Source of the DNA: an uncultured Oscillospiraceae bacterium
Lineage (GTDB): Bacteria; Bacillota; Clostridia; Oscillospirales; Ruminococcaceae
Reading direction: 5' to 3'
Assembly (NCBI GenBank): GCA_900543295.1
Contig: UQQY01000006.1
Coordinates: 1-32,824, forward strand
DNA length: 32,824 bases
Shown here: positions 25,301 through 32,824 of the stretch, in pieces
Layout: the number at the start of each line of letters is the position of its first letter
How positions within the stretch are numbered: the stretch's first letter is position 1
The notes under the pieces: model-generated
Database searches by the model: none
Told to the model about the DNA's origin: nothing
What the model saw: only the letters and a program-made list of their open reading frames with translations
Translations under genes and position numbers: made by a program

Positions 25301-28237
25301 ACAAACTGCACTGCAATTGAGGATATTTCCGGCCTTAAGGGCTGCGCAGGGCTGAAAGAGATCAACATCAGCGGCTGTACAGGCCTGAAGACTCTTGATC
25401 TTTCCGGCCTCGGCCTTGAAAAGCTTACGGGAACAAGCTTCTATCCGAATCTTGTTTCGGTTGATATTTCCAACAATAAGCTTGATCTGAGCGAGGGAAC
25501 ACCGGAGCGCACTTTCCTTGATGCGGCGATTGAAGCAACAAAAGCCGAAACGACGGTTGAAATCGGGGATAATCTGGTTCCGGGTTCGACAGTTGCGGCA
25601 AGCAATAATGTGAATAACGCAAGTCTGTTTGTTGACGGAGACACCGCTACCGACACCTATGCGGATAACCGCAATGCCGAGGCTTCTGTCACATTGGATC
25701 TCGGCGAAAGCAAGACAATCGGAGCATTCTCCGTCTGGGCAAAAATGAACAGCGACGCTTCACCGCGTCCGTTTGGCATCAAGACGGCGAAGATCGAAAT
25801 TTCCGATTCGCAGGATTCCGGCTTCACAGAAGCGGGAAGCGCGACCATTGCTGCGGGAACGACGGCGAATGAGCTGCTTGAAGCAACGGCGGAGTTTGAA
25901 CCGGTCACGGGCCGCTATGTCAGAATTACCGTTACCGAATGGTGGCCGCATCCGAACGGAGGAAACGATTGGCCGGCAATGGTGGAAACCGCGGTATACG
26001 GTATAAGCGATACTGCGCCGGTTAAATTCGCGAATCAGCGTCCGGTTGCTTATTCGGCTATTTACAGCGTGACAGATACGATTGTAAAGGATGTCGCGGA
26101 GGGCGAAACGCTTGACATGGCTGAGTATGCACAAAAGGCGGCTACAATCCGCGGCACCGCATACGAAACGCTTGGCGATCAGCTTGTAAACGGCGAGAAA
26201 TTTATTGCAGATGATCTTGATCTTTCGGCAAAACCGGAAGAAAGCTTTACTATTTCAATTTACGACCAGAACCGTCAGCCGGTTGAGGGCAGCGTGATTG
26301 ATCTTGGCAAAGATGCAACCTATACGGTACTCTACAAAAATGCAGATGACGAGACTGCTGCAACGCTGACCGTTTTGGTTGGCGACGGCGGCGAGATTAC
26401 TACGCCGGATATTATTACTCGCGATCCCTTCATCCTTTATGCAACAACAGTAGAGGGACAAAGCCAGAATGAGCTTCCCAAGTTTGCATTTGATGAGAAT
26501 GAATCCACAAAATGGTGCCCAGGCAGCAACGCGGTTCAGTCTCAGATGGTGATTGACGTTGGCGCGTACTATACGGTAACACAGTGGGATATGTCGCACG
26601 CAGGCGTTTCCTCTGATGGTTCCGGCCGCAACACCCGCGACTTTGCGCTGCAGATCCTGAAGGTTAAAAACCCGACAGCTGAACAGCTTGCGGATGAGGC
26701 CTTCTTGACGAATGATGACAACTGGATTACGGTTGCCTCTTACACGAACAATCAGCAGAATCGTACCTCTTATACATTTACGGAGGCGGTCGTCGGCCGT
26801 TACTTCCGCTTGAATGTAACAAAGGGCGATTCCTCCAATCAGTGGCCGTCCACCCGTATTTACGAGTGGAGCATGACCGGTATTCCGGCAAAACAGCCGG
26901 AGGACGGCGTTGACAAGACGGCGCTGCAGTCTTTGGTTGATGAAGTTGCAGGCTATACGGAGTCTGACTACACATCGGATAGCTGGAGCGTTTTCGCAGA
27001 GGCGCTTGCTGATGCGCAGACTGTCCTTGCAAACGAAGAGGCTACGACAGAAGAGGTTGCGGCAGCGCTTGAAGCGCTGACTACAGCGAAGAATCAGTTG
27101 GTAGAGCGTGCGGACAACAGCGAGCTTGCCGAATTGGTTGAGTCGCTTTCCGGTTACACGGAAGAGAATTACACACCGGAAACATGGGCTGTATTCGAAG
27201 AGGCGCTTGAGAATGCGCAGGCTGTTCTTGACAACGAAAATGCTACGGCAGAAGAGATTGCCGCAGCAATTGAAGAGCTTGATGCAGCGGTAGATCAGTT
27301 GGTCGGACGCGCAGATAAATCGACGCTGGAAGAGCTTATAAATTCTGTTGCAGATTATCAGGAAGACGATTATACCAGTGATACATGGGCAGAATTTGCG
27401 GATGCACTTGCAGACGCAGAGGCTGTTCTGGCTGACGAAAATGCTTCTGAGGAAGAGGTATCGGCAGCCGTCGCAGCACTGGACGCGGCGAAAGCCGGTT
27501 TGATCGCACGCGGGAATAAGACCGAGCTTTCGGATCTGGTTGATGAGGCATATGCGTTAACCGCTGAGACGATTTATACAGAATCGACGCAGAACGCTCT
27601 TGATGAGGCGATTGCAGCAGCAGAGGCTGTTCTTGCGGATGCAGACGCAACGCAGGAAGAGATTGATGCGGCAAAGGCTGAGCTACAGTCCGCGATCGAC
27701 GGTCTGGTTGACGTAACGGAGCTTACCGTTCTGTGCGCAGCCGGCGAGCTGGTAAGAGCGGCTGAAGAGATGTTTACGGCGGACAGCTTCGAAGCGTTCC
27801 TCGCGGCGCTTGATGAAGCAGAGGAAGTTCTTGGAAATCCGAATGCAACACAGGAAGAGGTTGACGCTGCTGCTGCTGTACTGAATGCCGCTGGTGAAGC
27901 GCTGAAGGAAGCCGGTGAAAGCGATACGCTTTCCGGTCTTGTGGACTCTGCGAAGAAGGAAGATCTGAGCAAGTACACTGACGAGAGTGCAGACGCAATC
28001 CGCGATGCAATTGCAAAGGCGGAAGAAGTCATTGCAAACCGCGGCTCTGAAGAGGATTTGGCAGAGGCATATGAGGCGCTCCAAAACGCGCTGAACAATG
28101 CGCAGCTCAAACCGGCAACGCCTGTTACCCCGGAAAATCCGGATACCGGTGACGGCGCGCCGTTTGCACTTCCATTGGTTCTCACACTGGCAGCTGGTGC
28201 GGTATTGGCACTGCGCCGCCGTTATGGGGAAAGATAA
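22346..28237 (+). CDS. Secreted, wall-anchored GH85 endo-beta-N-acetylglucosaminidase, multidomain
   Basis: The product has 1,963 residues and should cut the chitobiose core of N-glycans on host glycoproteins. A signal peptide (about 1-35, ending VFAAD) leads into the GH85 barrel (about 45-480). GYFLNQEES gives the catalytic Asn233 and Glu235, and LWTQWYDT is another family mark. Then come beta-sandwich and fibronectin-like regions (about 500-930), an internalin-like leucine-rich stretch (about 931-1060), two F5/8C (CBM32-like) domains (about 1075-1220 and 1357-1512) and six FIVAR-type helical repeats (about 1523-1920). The tail has NPDTGD (about 1931), a hydrophobic helix and RRR, a sorting signal of the NPxTG kind. 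Starts at 22346 or 22349 are both plausible behind AAGGGAG. It has its own promoter and terminator. Confidence 0.93.
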   Translation: MMKTNRAKRIGAALLAFAIAASTYVGTSLSVFAADSWPNDTASAEPTFAGYRVKDVKNWSPETDPDAELMRAQVPLQNRNEAFKATQAKTYLNSDAQVMLMQGDYGNSFFGSTMYTNEFSEHVLNFWQYADYYSPWHGAATAYTPQSLYKPVTSDWRARGFEFGIVNIPNPAYTNAAHKNGVMSIACIYFDPAFRPGQTCADMIEKDGEGNFPVADQLIAMAEYYGYDGYFLNQEESLYEDFKPFMAYLTAHGLWTQWYDTNTVFNASKAAWLKDSTYGQIHNSVFVNYGSYSGIDTQLSYAQSIGADPFKEIFYGLECNQNKFSGGHYSASGITGLYDETDNPRASVALFTPSDWYQRGVDELSISSGSSKPLMQQNEYQWMVAERERMFFSGVHCDPTDTGKKAGYSRTDVGVSNASGWVGVADFIAERSVINGTAFYTNFNTGHGVQYFKNGTVSKDEEWTNINIQDILPTWQWWITSTDDTKLTADFDYGTKYVCNDTSGNARTLPYTQVGAYDGGSSLVLYGKLSGSDTMHLYKTDLDVNENSKAYLTFKKTSSDNASMKLGLIFKDAPEVTEKIALENSTAAGDWTTSAIDLSAYAGRAVAAITLEFEGEAENYQMNIGGLKISDSTYKPATPTGLAVDYAYADGQMIVKWNIADYDTVKQYNLYGVMSDGSRVYLGGTYDDILYVKSMFDEDQSVRLELCAVGKDGTESDPATLTYTYNDKVSNVRVEEAQTASGLLVRASTPGKLNVSFDAPETGAPDSYEFEVMLRNVASADPTNKVYTHTVDGSATSADVPLPISEGREYDLKIYAVKNGVRGDAICYRGWSNDNYSEPIAERDIRISGSTVRLVDPDSVDWYKMTATFDGTQVASFKRGASRGSRMTFSLSKTTGLLSVVVEDYAGNKSAPTVLQLENGVPVNPTDLITQEHFPDPALLNAVRTQVGATLSALPEFTGTLDLTGTSVKDLTGMERLTAMTGLNFTNCTAIEDISGLKGCAGLKEINISGCTGLKTLDLSGLGLEKLTGTSFYPNLVSVDISNNKLDLSEGTPERTFLDAAIEATKAETTVEIGDNLVPGSTVAASNNVNNASLFVDGDTATDTYADNRNAEASVTLDLGESKTIGAFSVWAKMNSDASPRPFGIKTAKIEISDSQDSGFTEAGSATIAAGTTANELLEATAEFEPVTGRYVRITVTEWWPHPNGGNDWPAMVETAVYGISDTAPVKFANQRPVAYSAIYSVTDTIVKDVAEGETLDMAEYAQKAATIRGTAYETLGDQLVNGEKFIADDLDLSAKPEESFTISIYDQNRQPVEGSVIDLGKDATYTVLYKNADDETAATLTVLVGDGGEITTPDIITRDPFILYATTVEGQSQNELPKFAFDENESTKWCPGSNAVQSQMVIDVGAYYTVTQWDMSHAGVSSDGSGRNTRDFALQILKVKNPTAEQLADEAFLTNDDNWITVASYTNNQQNRTSYTFTEAVVGRYFRLNVTKGDSSNQWPSTRIYEWSMTGIPAKQPEDGVDKTALQSLVDEVAGYTESDYTSDSWSVFAEALADAQTVLANEEATTEEVAAALEALTTAKNQLVERADNSELAELVESLSGYTEENYTPETWAVFEEALENAQAVLDNENATAEEIAAAIEELDAAVDQLVGRADKSTLEELINSVADYQEDDYTSDTWAEFADALADAEAVLADENASEEEVSAAVAALDAAKAGLIARGNKTELSDLVDEAYALTAETIYTESTQNALDEAIAAAEAVLADADATQEEIDAAKAELQSAIDGLVDVTELTVLCAAGELVRAAEEMFTADSFEAFLAALDEAEEVLGNPNATQEEVDAAAAVLNAAGEALKEAGESDTLSGLVDSAKKEDLSKYTDESADAIRDAIAKAEEVIANRGSEEDLAEAYEALQNALNNAQLKPATPVTPENPDTGDGAPFALPLVLTLAAGAVLALRRRYGER
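26912..28100 (+). repeat. Array of about six FIVAR-type repeats inside the GH85 protein
   Basis: The encoded units are about 67 residues (about 200 bases) each. They share the pattern Y(T/Q)...W..F..AL..A..VL......EE...A...L..A...L. The first three are most alike; the fourth to sixth diverge and change length. FIVAR repeats form helical bundles on surface proteins and act as stalks or sugar-binding modules. Confidence 0.8.
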
Positions 28238-28263
28238 AACAGAAAACGAAGCTGTTATTTGCT

Positions 28264-28310
28264 AAAGCAGAACAGGCGCGCCCGTTACGGGCGCGCCTGT
28301 TCTGCTTTTA
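28264..28310 (+). terminator. Terminator of the GH85 gene
   Basis: A perfect 21-bp stem (28264-28284 with 28288-28308) has a TTA loop and a short T-run. It separates GH85 from the MarR-ABC operon. Confidence 0.88.
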
Positions 28311-28324
28311 TCGTTTGAAAATAA

Positions 28325-28348
28325 AATTTCGTTAGGGCCCTCGAAATT
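28325..28348. promoter_or_regulatory. Candidate MarR operator upstream of the MarR-ABC operon
   Basis: A perfect 7-base inverted repeat (AATTTCG at 28325-28331, CGAAATT at 28342-28348) surrounds a 10-base centre with GGGCCC. It lies just before a -10-like TATAAA (28362-28367) and about 65 bases before the MarR gene. Size and place suit autoregulation by MarR, but binding is inferred. Confidence 0.4.
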
Positions 28349-28413
28349 AAGAAAATAAACGTATAAAATAGAATCGTCAGGTACCAAACGATTTTTTACG
28401 AGGGGAGACTAAA

Positions 28414-28851
28414 ATGGAAGATGTAGATCATTTGACGCTGCTGAATCTGTTCCATCGCTGTGCGCATCAACTGCATCATATCAGAAAGAACTGCGGTCAG
28501 GGGCGCATTTTAATTTTGCTCAACGAAAAGGGCACGCTTACACAGCGGGAACTGATCGAGCTTACCGGAAGACGCTCCGCTACGCTGAGTGAACAGCTTG
28601 ACTGCATGGATAAGGCAAACCTTATTACAAGGGAGAAAAATGCTGCGGATAAACGGAATGTCGATGTGCGGCTTACTGCGGCGGGAAAAGAGGCGGCGAT
28701 AGAGGCGGCGCAGAAGCGTTTGAAAAATGCGGATATGCTGTTTGGATCGCTGAATCCGGCAGAGAAAAGACAGCTTTTGAAGCTTCTGACCAAGCTTCAG
28801 GAGCATTGGAGCACCCTGCCGGAAGAAGAAAGGGAGGAGTCGCTCTCATGA
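28414..28851 (+). CDS. MarR-family transcriptional regulator
   Basis: This 145-residue protein has the winged helix-turn-helix of MarR repressors. GTLTQRELIELTGRRSATLSEQLDCMDKA is the recognition part, and REKNAADKRNVDVRLTAAGKEAA is the wing with the conserved D-K-R. Long helices at both ends make the dimer. MarR proteins usually repress neighbouring transporters until a toxic ligand binds. The ATG has a GGGGAG site. Its stop overlaps the start of the ABC gene (ATGA), so the regulator and the exporter are one operon, probably autoregulated. Confidence 0.92.
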   Translation: MEDVDHLTLLNLFHRCAHQLHHIRKNCGQGRILILLNEKGTLTQRELIELTGRRSATLSEQLDCMDKANLITREKNAADKRNVDVRLTAAGKEAAIEAAQKRLKNADMLFGSLNPAEKRQLLKLLTKLQEHWSTLPEEEREESLS

Positions 28852-30563
28852 AGCTGATTTTACGTTGTATTAAGCGGCATCTGGGCTCCTTTTTGACTGC
28901 TTTACTCTTTTTAAGCGTTGAAGCAATGGCAGATCTTTTACAGCCAACCTTTATGTCGCATATCGTGGATGAGGGGGTAAAAGGGGCAGACGTCGGACTG
29001 ATTCTCCGCTATGGATTGATTATGCTCGGCATTGCCGCATTGGGAGCATTCGGAGCGGTAATGCGGAATCTTTTTGCAAGCCGTACCTCCCAGACGATTG
29101 GAAAGGAACTGCGCAGCGATATGTACCGCAAGGTGCAGACGCTTTCTCTTGAAAATATTGATCGGCTACAGCCTGCCTCGATCATCACTCGCATTACGAA
29201 CGACGTCACCCAAATGCAGGAATTTATTAACGGCTGTATGCGGATTATGATTAAGGCGCCCATTACGTGTATCGGTGCAGTTGTTCTGATTATTCTGGAA
29301 ACGCCGCGTCATATTCCCATGATGATAGTTGTCCTGGCTGTCTCTGCTGTTTTGATTTTTGCCAACATGAAGCTCGGCTATCCGCGTTTTGGATGGCTGC
29401 AAAAAAAGCTGGACCGTCTGAATAATGTGAGTCGGGAATTTTTGTCCTCTATCCGCGTGGTGAAAGCATTTAATGCGGAAAGCAGGGAAGAAGAAAAATT
29501 TGAAACCGCCTCACAGGAGCTTGCAGACGCAGGCGTATCCGCCATGCGCGTTATGGCGGTGTTCGGTCCGCTGATCAATCTTGCGGTCAATCTCGGGATT
29601 GTTATCATGATTTGGACTGCGCAAGGAGAGGGCGGATCGGAAATCGGACGGCTGATGGCGGCTGTGAACTACATGACGCAGATCCTGTTCGCGGTCGGTA
29701 TGGTATCCAACATTTTAAATACGGCGGCCCGGGCAATGGCTTCTTCTCACCGTGTCAGCGAGATACTGGACGAAACGCCTGCACAGCAAGTTCCTGAAAC
29801 GCCGCTTTCTCCGAATTTAAAGGGCGGTGTAGCTTTTGAAAACGTCTCGTTTTCCTATGCTGGAGCAGGAAAAGAATCATTGCATGAAATCAGCTTCTGC
29901 GCGCGGTCGGGCGAAACGATTGGAATTATCGGCCCAACGGGTTCGGGCAAAAGCACGCTTGTCAATCTTGTTCCGCGTTTTTACGATGCTTCCAGCGGAA
30001 CAGTATGCATAGACGGACAGGATGTGACGCAGATTGACGAAAAAATACTGCGGACAGCGGTTGCCGTCGTTCCGCAGAAGGCGCTTTTATTCACTGGAAC
30101 TATCCTTGAAAATTTGCGCTGGGGGAGAGAAGACGCTTCTTTGGAAGAGGTGCGCTGTGTCGCGAAGATTGCGTGCGCAGATTCGTTTGTATCAGAGATG
30201 GAAAACGGATATGACACTCTTCTTTCACAGGGCGGCGTAAATCTCTCGGGAGGGCAGAAGCAGCGCCTGGCTTTAGCGCGCGCTTTGGTCCGCAATCCGC
30301 GCATTCTGATCTTGGACGACTGCACCAGTGCACTGGACGCGGATACAGAAGCGGCTGTCTTAAATGGTCTGCGAACGCTTTCCGGCGGAACAACGGTTCT
30401 GTTAATCAGCCAGCGAATTTCTACCGTTATGCGCACGGATCGTATCCTTTGTATGGAGAACGGAACTGTGCAGGGCTTTGGTACGCATGGGGAACTGATT
30501 GACACTTGCGCGGCTTACCAGGCGATCTATGCTTCTCAGATTGGAGGTGGGAAAGATGCCTAA
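28848..30563 (+). CDS. ABC exporter half-transporter with degenerate ATP site (subunit 1)
   Basis: This 571-residue protein has six membrane helices (about residues 15-300) and one ATPase domain. Walker A is GPTGSGKST (362-370) and the signature is canonical LSGGQ (466-470). Walker B is ILILDD, with Asp491 in place of the catalytic Glu. The switch-region His is replaced by Gln522 (LLISQRIS). These changes are typical of the degenerate half of heterodimeric multidrug exporters such as TM287/288, BmrCD and LmrCD. The ATG at 28848 overlaps the MarR stop and has GGGAGGAG upstream; the longer frame from 28806 lies inside MarR. It pairs with the next gene, which overlaps by eight bases. The substrate is unknown. 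Confidence 0.93.
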   Translation: MKLILRCIKRHLGSFLTALLFLSVEAMADLLQPTFMSHIVDEGVKGADVGLILRYGLIMLGIAALGAFGAVMRNLFASRTSQTIGKELRSDMYRKVQTLSLENIDRLQPASIITRITNDVTQMQEFINGCMRIMIKAPITCIGAVVLIILETPRHIPMMIVVLAVSAVLIFANMKLGYPRFGWLQKKLDRLNNVSREFLSSIRVVKAFNAESREEEKFETASQELADAGVSAMRVMAVFGPLINLAVNLGIVIMIWTAQGEGGSEIGRLMAAVNYMTQILFAVGMVSNILNTAARAMASSHRVSEILDETPAQQVPETPLSPNLKGGVAFENVSFSYAGAGKESLHEISFCARSGETIGIIGPTGSGKSTLVNLVPRFYDASSGTVCIDGQDVTQIDEKILRTAVAVVPQKALLFTGTILENLRWGREDASLEEVRCVAKIACADSFVSEMENGYDTLLSQGGVNLSGGQKQRLALARALVRNPRILILDDCTSALDADTEAAVLNGLRTLSGGTTVLLISQRISTVMRTDRILCMENGTVQGFGTHGELIDTCAAYQAIYASQIGGGKDA

Positions 30564-32358
30564 TCAGAATATGGCGCCGCCTCCCCAAATGGGCGGAAGA
30601 GGGCCGATGCGCGGCCGTCCTGTTGTCAAACCAAAGGATTTGAAGGGGACGCTTTTCCGCTTATGGGCGCTGACTAAGGGACACCGCAAAGGCCTTGGAT
30701 GGATTTTGCTGCTCTCCGCCTTTTCCTCTGCGGCGGCGATTCTGTCACCGCTGGTGATCGGTGAGGCGGTCAATGCAGTCAATGGGCAGAATCCTGTAAT
30801 GATGATTTTGTTGCTTCTGCTTGCGCTGTACATAGGCGACTGGCTGGTGCGTTTTTTGCAGCAGTTTTTTATGGCCTCTGTCGGACAGCGGATTATCCAC
30901 AATATTCGTCTGACGTTATTTGGCGTAATGAAATCCTTGCCGCTCGCCTTTTTTGACCGGAAGCAGCATGGCGAACTGATGAGCCGGTTGACGAATGATG
31001 TGGACAACATCAGCAATACAATATCCAACTCTTTAACCCAGCTTTTGACTTACGGCTTTACGATACTTGGCATCTTTATCATTATGCTGGCGCTGAGTCC
31101 GCTGCTGACCATTGTTTCGCTGGTAGGCGTAGGTCTTATTTTTCTGCTTACACGTGTCGTGACAAAGCATACCAGAAAGCTTTTTGCCGATCAGCAAAAG
31201 ATCCTTGGCAAGCTCAACGGACAAATCGAGGAGAGCGTTTCCGGCATTCCGGTCGTTAAGGCGTTTTGCCGTGAGGATGAAATGGTAAAGGAATTTGAAG
31301 AAAACAACGAGGAACTGCGGAAAGTGGCGACTCGCACGCTCATCTGGTCCGGATACTTGATGCCGCTTACCAATGTCATCAACAATGTGAGCTATGTGGC
31401 GATTTCGATCATAAGCGGTATCCTGGCGGTCAACAGGCAGATTTCCATCGGCATGATTTCAAGCTTTCTGCTTTATACACGGCAGTTCTCGCGCCCATTT
31501 GTGGACATTGCAAATATCTACAATAACTTTCAGACCGCTGTTGCCGGTGCGGAGCGTATTTTTGAGATACTGGACGAACAGCCTGAACCGGAAGACAAGC
31601 CGGACGCATTGCCGCTTGTTTCTCCAAGAGGTGATATTGAACTTTCTCATGTTGCCTTTGGCTATACATCAGAAACGCCGATTTTGAAGGATGTTTCGCT
31701 TTGTGTTCCGGCAGGCACAAAAACGGCCATTGTTGGACCAACCGGCGCCGGAAAAACCACGATCATCAATTTGCTGACCCGCTTTTATGATGTAAGCGGC
31801 GGCGCAATTCTGTTGGACGGGCATGATTTGCGGGAATATCGTATGTGCGATCTGCGCCGCTGCTTCGGCGTCGTGCTGCAAGATACGGCGCTGTTTGCAG
31901 AGTCCGTAAGGGACAATATCCGTTATGGCAGAGAGAATGTCTCGCAGGAAGAAGTCGAGAGAGCAGCCCGTATGGCGGGCGCTGATACGTTTATCCGCCG
32001 CCTGCCGAAGGGATACGATACGATCCTGACACAGGGAGGCGCGGAGCTAAGCCAGGGTGAACGACAGCTTTTGACCATTGCGCGTGCTGTTTTAGCCGAT
32101 GCGCCGATTCTGATTTTAGATGAGGCAACCAGCTCGGTTGATACGGTAACAGAGCAGAAAATTCGTCGCGCCATGCTGGCAATTACAGAGGGCCGTACTT
32201 CGTTTATCATTGCGCACCGTCTTTCGACGATTCGCGATTCCGATTTAATCGTTTTAATCGAGGATGGAAAAATTGCAGAGCAGGGGACGCATGAGGAGCT
32301 TATGCGCCTGAACGGACGCTATGCTTCCATGTATTTGACGCAGATGGGCGGTTGCTGA
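30556..32358 (+). CDS. ABC exporter half-transporter with catalytic ATP site (subunit 2)
   Basis: This 600-residue partner has a Met/Pro/Gly-rich N-terminal tail of about 25 residues, six membrane helices (about 45-330) and an ATPase domain. Walker A is GPTGAGKTT (394-402), Walker B has the catalytic Glu523 (LILDE), and the switch His554 is present (IAHRLS). Its signature is LSQGE (498-502) instead of LSGGQ. So the active ATP site should pair this Walker set with the LSGGQ of subunit 1. The other site, built from subunit 1 Walker motifs and LSQGE, should be weak. The ATG at 30556 follows GGAGGTGG inside the end of the previous gene. A terminator follows 38 bases after the stop. Confidence 0.94.
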   Translation: MPNQNMAPPPQMGGRGPMRGRPVVKPKDLKGTLFRLWALTKGHRKGLGWILLLSAFSSAAAILSPLVIGEAVNAVNGQNPVMMILLLLLALYIGDWLVRFLQQFFMASVGQRIIHNIRLTLFGVMKSLPLAFFDRKQHGELMSRLTNDVDNISNTISNSLTQLLTYGFTILGIFIIMLALSPLLTIVSLVGVGLIFLLTRVVTKHTRKLFADQQKILGKLNGQIEESVSGIPVVKAFCREDEMVKEFEENNEELRKVATRTLIWSGYLMPLTNVINNVSYVAISIISGILAVNRQISIGMISSFLLYTRQFSRPFVDIANIYNNFQTAVAGAERIFEILDEQPEPEDKPDALPLVSPRGDIELSHVAFGYTSETPILKDVSLCVPAGTKTAIVGPTGAGKTTIINLLTRFYDVSGGAILLDGHDLREYRMCDLRRCFGVVLQDTALFAESVRDNIRYGRENVSQEEVERAARMAGADTFIRRLPKGYDTILTQGGAELSQGERQLLTIARAVLADAPILILDEATSSVDTVTEQKIRRAMLAITEGRTSFIIAHRLSTIRDSDLIVLIEDGKIAEQGTHEELMRLNGRYASMYLTQMGGC

Positions 32359-32396
32359 AGGAAATAAAATTCTGCGATTAAAGCGTAATTTATTAA

Positions 32397-32434
32397 AAAC
32401 TCCTGTCATGCGTTAAGCATGACAGGAGTTTCTT
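32397..32434. terminator. Bidirectional terminator after the ABC operon
   Basis: A perfect 15-bp stem (32397-32411 with 32417-32431) has a GTTAA loop. The plus side ends in TTTCTT and the minus side in TTTTT, so it serves both the ABC operon and the convergent gene to the right. Confidence 0.88.
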
Positions 32435-32481
32435 GTAAAACCGTATATATATCTATATGCAGATTTGCGCACATAACGCTC

Positions 32482-32824
32482 TTACAGAAGAGAAACCAAA
32501 TGTGCAAAGGTCTGCTCGAGCTCCGGAATGACTTCAGGACATTCGTCAATGCGCTTTTTAGCTTCGTGAAGACGGGCTTCTGTATAAGCGGCCGCTTTTG
32601 AAATGTGAATCTTCTTCGGCTTTCTTCCTACAAAGCGGTAGAAATTTTCACGATAGATGTCATTTGCCGTATCGTAGGGCAAAGCAATTCCATTCAGCGA
32701 TGCCCCCCAAGAGGACATTGTGTGCTCCGTTTCCAAGAATTCACGAACGAACCGAATCACTCCGGCAGAGCGCGAAACATAATCTTCTCCCTCCTGATCG
32801 GCGGCATTTCCGAGAAGCTGGTGG
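32482..32824 (-). CDS. Unrecognised protein, C-terminal part (5' end outside window)
   Basis: The minus-strand frame is open from the right edge down to TAA at 32482, giving at least 114 residues. The GTG at 32760 is in frame but is not needed as a start, because the frame continues upstream. The visible part is soluble and charged, with Ser/Trp-Gly and aromatic stretches (MSSWGASLNGIALPYDTAND, YRENFYRFVGRKPKK) followed by a helical acidic tail. I could not place it in a family. It has its own side of the bidirectional terminator. Confidence 0.6.
   Translation of the reverse strand, partial: HQLLGNAADQEGEDYVSRSAGVIRFVREFLETEHTMSSWGASLNGIALPYDTANDIYRENFYRFVGRKPKKIHISKAAAYTEARLHEAKKRIDECPEVIPELEQTFAHLVSLL

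Noticed and set aside
26912..28100. CRISPR or other DNA-level direct repeat array
   Set aside because: Periodicity is about 200 bases, divergent and in frame; it encodes protein repeats.

Overview
The window looks like a chromosomal segment of an anaerobic, gut-type Firmicute (class Clostridia). The evidence is indirect. Ribosome binding sites are strong AGGAGG-type. Promoters are close to the sigma-A consensus, with 17-18 base spacers. Intrinsic terminators are abundant. There is an [FeFe]-hydrogenase maturase, a sodium-pump decarboxylase subunit, and a surface protein ending in an NPDTG-type sorting signal. Base composition appears near 50% GC by eye. No phage, insertion sequence, CRISPR array or integron was seen.

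Layout. 1-0.6 kb: the end of a parallel beta-helix protein. 0.6-3.4 kb, minus strand: a heavy-metal-binding protein and a ZIP metal transporter from one consensus promoter, then a CNNM/CorC-type protein gene broken by a one-base frameshift. 3.4-5.8 kb: pyrC and pyrF. 6.0-8.1 kb: a K+(Na+)/H+ antiporter whose end overlaps a cytidine-deaminase-like gene. 8.1-11.1 kb: the most unusual unit, a yybP-ykoY (Mn2+)-type riboswitch with a competing terminator, then a sodium-pump decarboxylase beta subunit, a 44-residue gamma-like microprotein and a sulfatase. 11.1-14.0 kb, minus strand: a DUF4091/GH123-like protein, tRNA-Val(CAC) and an HMGL-type aldolase. 14.1-15.7 kb: a patatin-like phospholipase converging on a small methylated-DNA methyltransferase. 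15.8-18.9 kb: a GH29 alpha-fucosidase, an overlapping HD-domain hydrolase and hydE. 19.0-22.0 kb, minus strand: a GH78 alpha-rhamnosidase followed by an M50-like membrane protease. 22.3-28.2 kb: a secreted GH85 endo-beta-N-acetylglucosaminidase of about 1,960 residues. 28.4-32.4 kb: a MarR repressor and a heterodimeric ABC exporter. The right edge holds the 3' part of an unrecognised minus-strand gene.

How the genes fit together. Host or plant glycan use recurs: GH85 outside the cell, and GH29, GH78, the sulfatase and the DUF4091 protein apparently inside, since none shows a signal peptide. Ion and metal homeostasis is the second theme: ZIP/HMA, CNNM/CorC, the antiporter, and the riboswitch-controlled sodium-pump unit. 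The remaining genes are housekeeping (pyrC, pyrF, tRNA-Val, DNA repair) or an inducible efflux system.
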